8,785 nt of DNA from Pseudomonadota bacterium. GTDB lineage: Bacteria > Desulfobacterota > WTBG01 > CAIYCZ01. The notes beneath the pieces are model-generated. The model was not told the DNA's origin. It worked only from the letters and a program-made list of their open reading frames with translations, and searched no databases. Location of the stretch: the NCBI GenBank assembly GCA_026388865.1, contig JAPLIX010000203.1, positions 1,134 to 9,918 on the forward strand, given 5' to 3'. This document shows, one piece after another, positions 6,407 to 8,785 of this stretch. The translations under genes were made by a program, and so were the position numbers. Each line of letters opens with the position of its first letter. The stretch's first letter is position 1.

Positions 6407-8323
6407 ATGGCAGCAAAAAAAATAGGTGAGCTCCTGGTCGAAGCAGGCCTCATTACTGAAGAACAGCTTGAGAGTGTGCTCAATGACAGAAAAAAGAACC
6501 GGGGCCTGCGGATTGGAGCGCTCCTGGTCAAAAAAGGCTATACAACTGAACTTGATATAGCAGAGACCCTTGCCTACCAGTTAAACATCCCGTTTGTGGA
6601 TATTGCTTCCTATCCGGTTGATCCTGACGCCATTAATCTTATTAATGAAAAGCTTGCCCAAAAATATCATGTACTGCCCCTGTGCCGGGACCACAATGTT
6701 TTAAAGATAGCAATGGAAGATCCCCTGGATCTCAATGCCATCAATGACGTGCGTTTTTCTTCCGGCCTGCAGCTGCAGCCGTGCGTCGCTACTCCCTCAG
6801 ATATAACAGAGGCAATGCGCATCCATTACAATTTATCCCAGCCCATAAACGACCTCATTGATGACCTTGCCATCAAAAAAGAAATTATTGAAGTAATTCA
6901 TGACGCTGATCCTACGCGGGATATTGCTGACTACGCAAGAAAAAGTTCTACCCCGCCTATCATCAAGATGGTCGACTCTATCATTATCCATGCTATTGAG
7001 AATGGGGCCAGCGATGTGCATCTGGAACCGCAGCAGAGATGGATAAAAGTAAGGATACGTGTTGACGGCCTGATGCGGGAATCCATGCAGCTTCCTAAAT
7101 GGGTACAGGGACCGATTGTTTCACGGATTAAGCTCATCTCAGGCATGGATATCGCTGAACGGCGGGTATGCCAGGACGGCAGAATTAAGATACGAGTCGG
7201 AGACAAAGCCCTCGATATCCGGGTATCCTCGCTCCCGACGCAATACGGTGAGACGGTGGTCATGCGTATTCTCGATCCCAAGTCTGCAGTATCAGACCTT
7301 AATAGCGTTGGCTTTCTCAAAGAGGATAGGAGACGCGTTATTGAGATGATCGACCGGCCCCAGGGGGTTGTCATTATAACGGGCCCCACCGGGTCAGGGA
7401 AGACCTCAACCCTGTATGCAATGATAGAACATATTAAAGGGGAAGAGATAAATATCATCACCATCGAAGACCCTATTGAATATGAGCTGAAAGGGGTAAA
7501 TCAGGTGAGCGTGAATGAAAAGACCGGGCTTAGCTTTGCTTATACACTCCGTTCGGTACTTCGTCAGGACCCAGATGTTATACTGGTAGGAGAGATCAGG
7601 GACAGTGATACAGCAATGATCAGCTTTCAGGCATCCATGACCGGCCATTTAGTATTTTCTACGTTGCACACCAACGATGCAGTTGCATCAATATCGAGAC
7701 TCAGAAACATGGGCCTGCCGTCCTACTTAATGGCATCTTCGCTTAACGGCATTATTGCGCAGCGTCTGGTGAGAAAAATCTGCCCGCACTGTAAAGAGGA
7801 ATATACTCCTGCGAATGAGGAAATTGGTAAAATCGGTCTTAACTGGGTAAACAATAACAGGCTCTACCGTGGCAAAGGATGCAAGCGCTGTAATGGAACC
7901 GGCTATAGCGGGAGAACCGGGGTATTTGAAGTTTTAACGATCAACAGTAAAATCAGGGATATGATAGCAGGAGATGCTCTGGAGAATGATATAACGAAAG
8001 CCGCCCTGGAATCCGGGATGACCCCCCTTTACATGGATGGTTTAATAAAAGTTGCTGCCGGCATTACGACCATTGAAGAGCTTACCAGGGTGGTCTATCT
8101 GTCCAAAGACAGTACGGATAAAGATGACGTGTGCCCCAGCTGCTCCAGGATCGTCATGCCCGACACCGAACAATGCCCCCACTGTGGCCAGCTCATAAAG
8201 TCGGACTGTAAATTCTGCGGAAAACCATTGCAGCAGGATTGGATAATATGCCCGTTTTGCGCAACCAGCGCAACCAGGCATAACCCCGATTCTTCGTTAC
8301 CTGCACGTTTGCACCATACATAG
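6407..8323 (+). CDS. GspE/PilB-type secretion or pilus-extension ATPase with MshEN domain and C-terminal double zinc ribbon
   Basis: A 638-residue hexameric-type motor ATPase that powers type IV pilus or type II secretion assembly at the inner membrane. The N-terminus has two tandem MshEN-like motifs (IGELLVEAGLITEEQL, 6-21; IGALLVKKGYTTELDI, 36-51), then a core with ASDVHLEP (201-208), Walker A GPTGSGKTS (326-334), the Asp box ITIEDPIEYE (351-360), Walker B VILVGEIRD (391-399) and the His box HLVFSTLHTND (414-424). The tetracysteine zinc motif ICPHC...GCKRC (C459, C462, C492, C495) is that of PilB/GspE. Beyond the usual end (about 565) lie two CxxC pairs at 576/579 with 590/593 and 601/604 with 615/618, that is, a double zinc ribbon. 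PilB, MshE and GspE cannot be separated safely from this sequence. The start has only a weak GAAAG upstream. No pilC, pilM or pilin gene is adjacent. It probably shares a transcript with the HD-GYP gene. Confidence 0.93.
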   Translation: MAAKKIGELLVEAGLITEEQLESVLNDRKKNRGLRIGALLVKKGYTTELDIAETLAYQLNIPFVDIASYPVDPDAINLINEKLAQKYHVLPLCRDHNVLKIAMEDPLDLNAINDVRFSSGLQLQPCVATPSDITEAMRIHYNLSQPINDLIDDLAIKKEIIEVIHDADPTRDIADYARKSSTPPIIKMVDSIIIHAIENGASDVHLEPQQRWIKVRIRVDGLMRESMQLPKWVQGPIVSRIKLISGMDIAERRVCQDGRIKIRVGDKALDIRVSSLPTQYGETVVMRILDPKSAVSDLNSVGFLKEDRRRVIEMIDRPQGVVIITGPTGSGKTSTLYAMIEHIKGEEINIITIEDPIEYELKGVNQVSVNEKTGLSFAYTLRSVLRQDPDVILVGEIRDSDTAMISFQASMTGHLVFSTLHTNDAVASISRLRNMGLPSYLMASSLNGIIAQRLVRKICPHCKEEYTPANEEIGKIGLNWVNNNRLYRGKGCKRCNGTGYSGRTGVFEVLTINSKIRDMIAGDALENDITKAALESGMTPLYMDGLIKVAAGITTIEELTRVVYLSKDSTDKDDVCPSCSRIVMPDTEQCPHCGQLIKSDCKFCGKPLQQDWIICPFCATSATRHNPDSSLPARLHHT

Positions 8324-8499
8324 CACTGTTCGTTGCCGAATACCCGGTGAGCCATAGAGCGCACCGCTCGTCTTCTCCCCACCCCTCCCTTACTTTCAAA
8401 TATTCATAACTTTCCCCATAATTTATAGTGCTTTCATTACTAGAGCGCAGGGGGGTTTTTTATGCCTTAATTTTGGGGAATGTCCTGTTAAATATTTTC
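8324..8499. other. Intergenic region downstream of the ATPase gene
   Basis: No gene is supported here. It contains a small 5-bp hairpin (GAGCG, loop CAC, CGCTC; 8357-8369) with no following T run, and a GGGGGG-TTTTTT tract (8450-8461) lacking a nearby C-rich partner. A nine-base direct repeat TAGAGCGCA occurs at 8355-8363 and 8441-8449. None of these is a convincing terminator, although one presumably exists before the arsR-type promoter. Confidence 0.4.
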
Positions 8500-8527
8500 T
8501 TGACTATTACAATAATCTATTTAATAT
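8500..8527 (+). promoter_or_regulatory. Promoter of the ArsR-family gene
   Basis: TTGACT (8500-8505) matches the -35 consensus in five of six positions. After 16 bases TAATAT (8522-8527) provides a four-of-six -10 hexamer. Transcription would start near 8534, about 28 bases before the ATG at 8562. The region is AT-rich, so alternative -10 boxes shifted by a few bases are possible. Confidence 0.5.
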
Positions 8528-8551
8528 ATGAATATATGTTCAATTATATAT
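8523..8551. promoter_or_regulatory. Candidate ArsR/SmtB-type operator (imperfect inverted repeat)
   Basis: AATATATGAA (8523-8532) and TTCAATTATATAT (8539-8551) form an AT-rich imperfect inverted repeat with TGAA...TTCA cores six bases apart. ArsR/SmtB-family operators typically have this AT-rich dyad, overlapping the promoter of the regulator gene. It overlaps the predicted -10 box and start of transcription, which suits repression of its own gene. This is pattern-based inference. Confidence 0.4.
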
Positions 8552-8561
8552 CAATACTCAC

Positions 8562-8785
8562 ATGAGACTGAAACGCTGCCAGTTAAAACATCTCGCTCCT
8601 GACAAGATTCGCGCACTGCAACAATCCCTGCTGTCACCCGGAACCTTGCAGGAGCTTGCAGAAACATTTAAAGTCTTGGGGGATCCGACCCGCCTGAACA
8701 TAATTAACCTCCTGGCAAAACAGGAATTTTGTGTCTGTGATATTGCCTCGATCCTCAGGGCAACCAACTCGCTTATATCGCACCA
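8562..8785 (+). CDS. ArsR/SmtB-family metal-responsive transcriptional repressor, N-terminal part (runs off the right edge)
   Basis: The first 74 codons of a winged-helix repressor are present. FKVLGDPTRLNIINLLAK (36-53) is the classic ArsR opening helix pair, followed by FCVCDIASIL (56-65), which carries the CxC metal-sensing motif known as ELCVCD in CadC and ArsR (here C57 and C59). The early CQLKH (C6, H10) aligns with the CxxxC of CadC, with His in place of the second Cys. The repressor would release its operator on binding a soft metal or arsenite; which one cannot be told. There is no strong Shine-Dalgarno site before the ATG at 8562, but the preceding promoter and dyad support this start. 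The recognition helix and C-terminal half, and any controlled metal-efflux gene, are beyond the window. Confidence 0.88.
   Translation, partial: MRLKRCQLKHLAPDKIRALQQSLLSPGTLQELAETFKVLGDPTRLNIINLLAKQEFCVCDIASILRATNSLISH

Noticed and set aside
8355..8449. Nine-base direct repeat TAGAGCGCA (8355-8363 and 8441-8449)
   Set aside because: Only two short copies, with no symmetry or mobile gene between them; most likely chance, not target-site duplications.
8450..8461. GGGGGG followed by TTTTTT as a terminator for the ATPase gene
   Set aside because: No C-rich partner close enough to form a compact stem; the nearest C tract (about 8377-8388) would need a loop of about 60 bases.

Overview
The window looks like chromosomal DNA of a Gram-negative, probably anaerobic or metal-rich-niche bacterium. 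The gene families seen (DUF362, CGAxxG cysteine protein, Cys-rich iron-sulfur-type flavodoxin reductase, MshEN-type pilus ATPase, HD-GYP, a small ribbon-helix-helix protein) are a combination familiar from Desulfobacterota, Nitrospirota and Omnitrophota. That placement is inferred from gene content only. There is no rRNA, tRNA, CRISPR array or intact mobile element.

Layout. Positions 1-735 are on the minus strand: the first 14 codons of a probable ribbon-helix-helix regulator run off the left edge, preceded by a complete Maf-type nucleotide pyrophosphatase. A divergent spacer (736-874) carries an extended -10 promoter for a plus-strand DUF362 protein (875-1969). Convergent to it is a minus-strand cluster transcribed from 4702 to 1987: a two-part flavodoxin-fold reductase, a CGAxxG cysteine-rich protein, and RmuC. 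An AT-rich segment (4703-5351) holds a C-terminal remnant of an ABC-2 transport permease, with no ATPase partner and no room for the missing part.

The plus-strand pair at 5352-8323 is the most informative part: a membrane-anchored HD-GYP-type protein followed 62 bases later by a GspE/PilB-type secretion or pilus ATPase. The ATPase has an N-terminal MshEN module, a domain type known to bind cyclic di-GMP, and an unusual C-terminal tail with two zinc ribbons. The HD-GYP protein keeps the HD metal site but has lost the GYP signature. Together they suggest a local cyclic-di-GMP-linked control of a surface filament or secretion motor, although no pilin, PilC or PilM gene is visible nearby.

The right edge holds the start of an ArsR/SmtB-family metal sensor with a CVC metal-binding motif, its own promoter, and an AT-rich imperfect inverted repeat that may be its operator. 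The metal-resistance gene it would control lies beyond the window.
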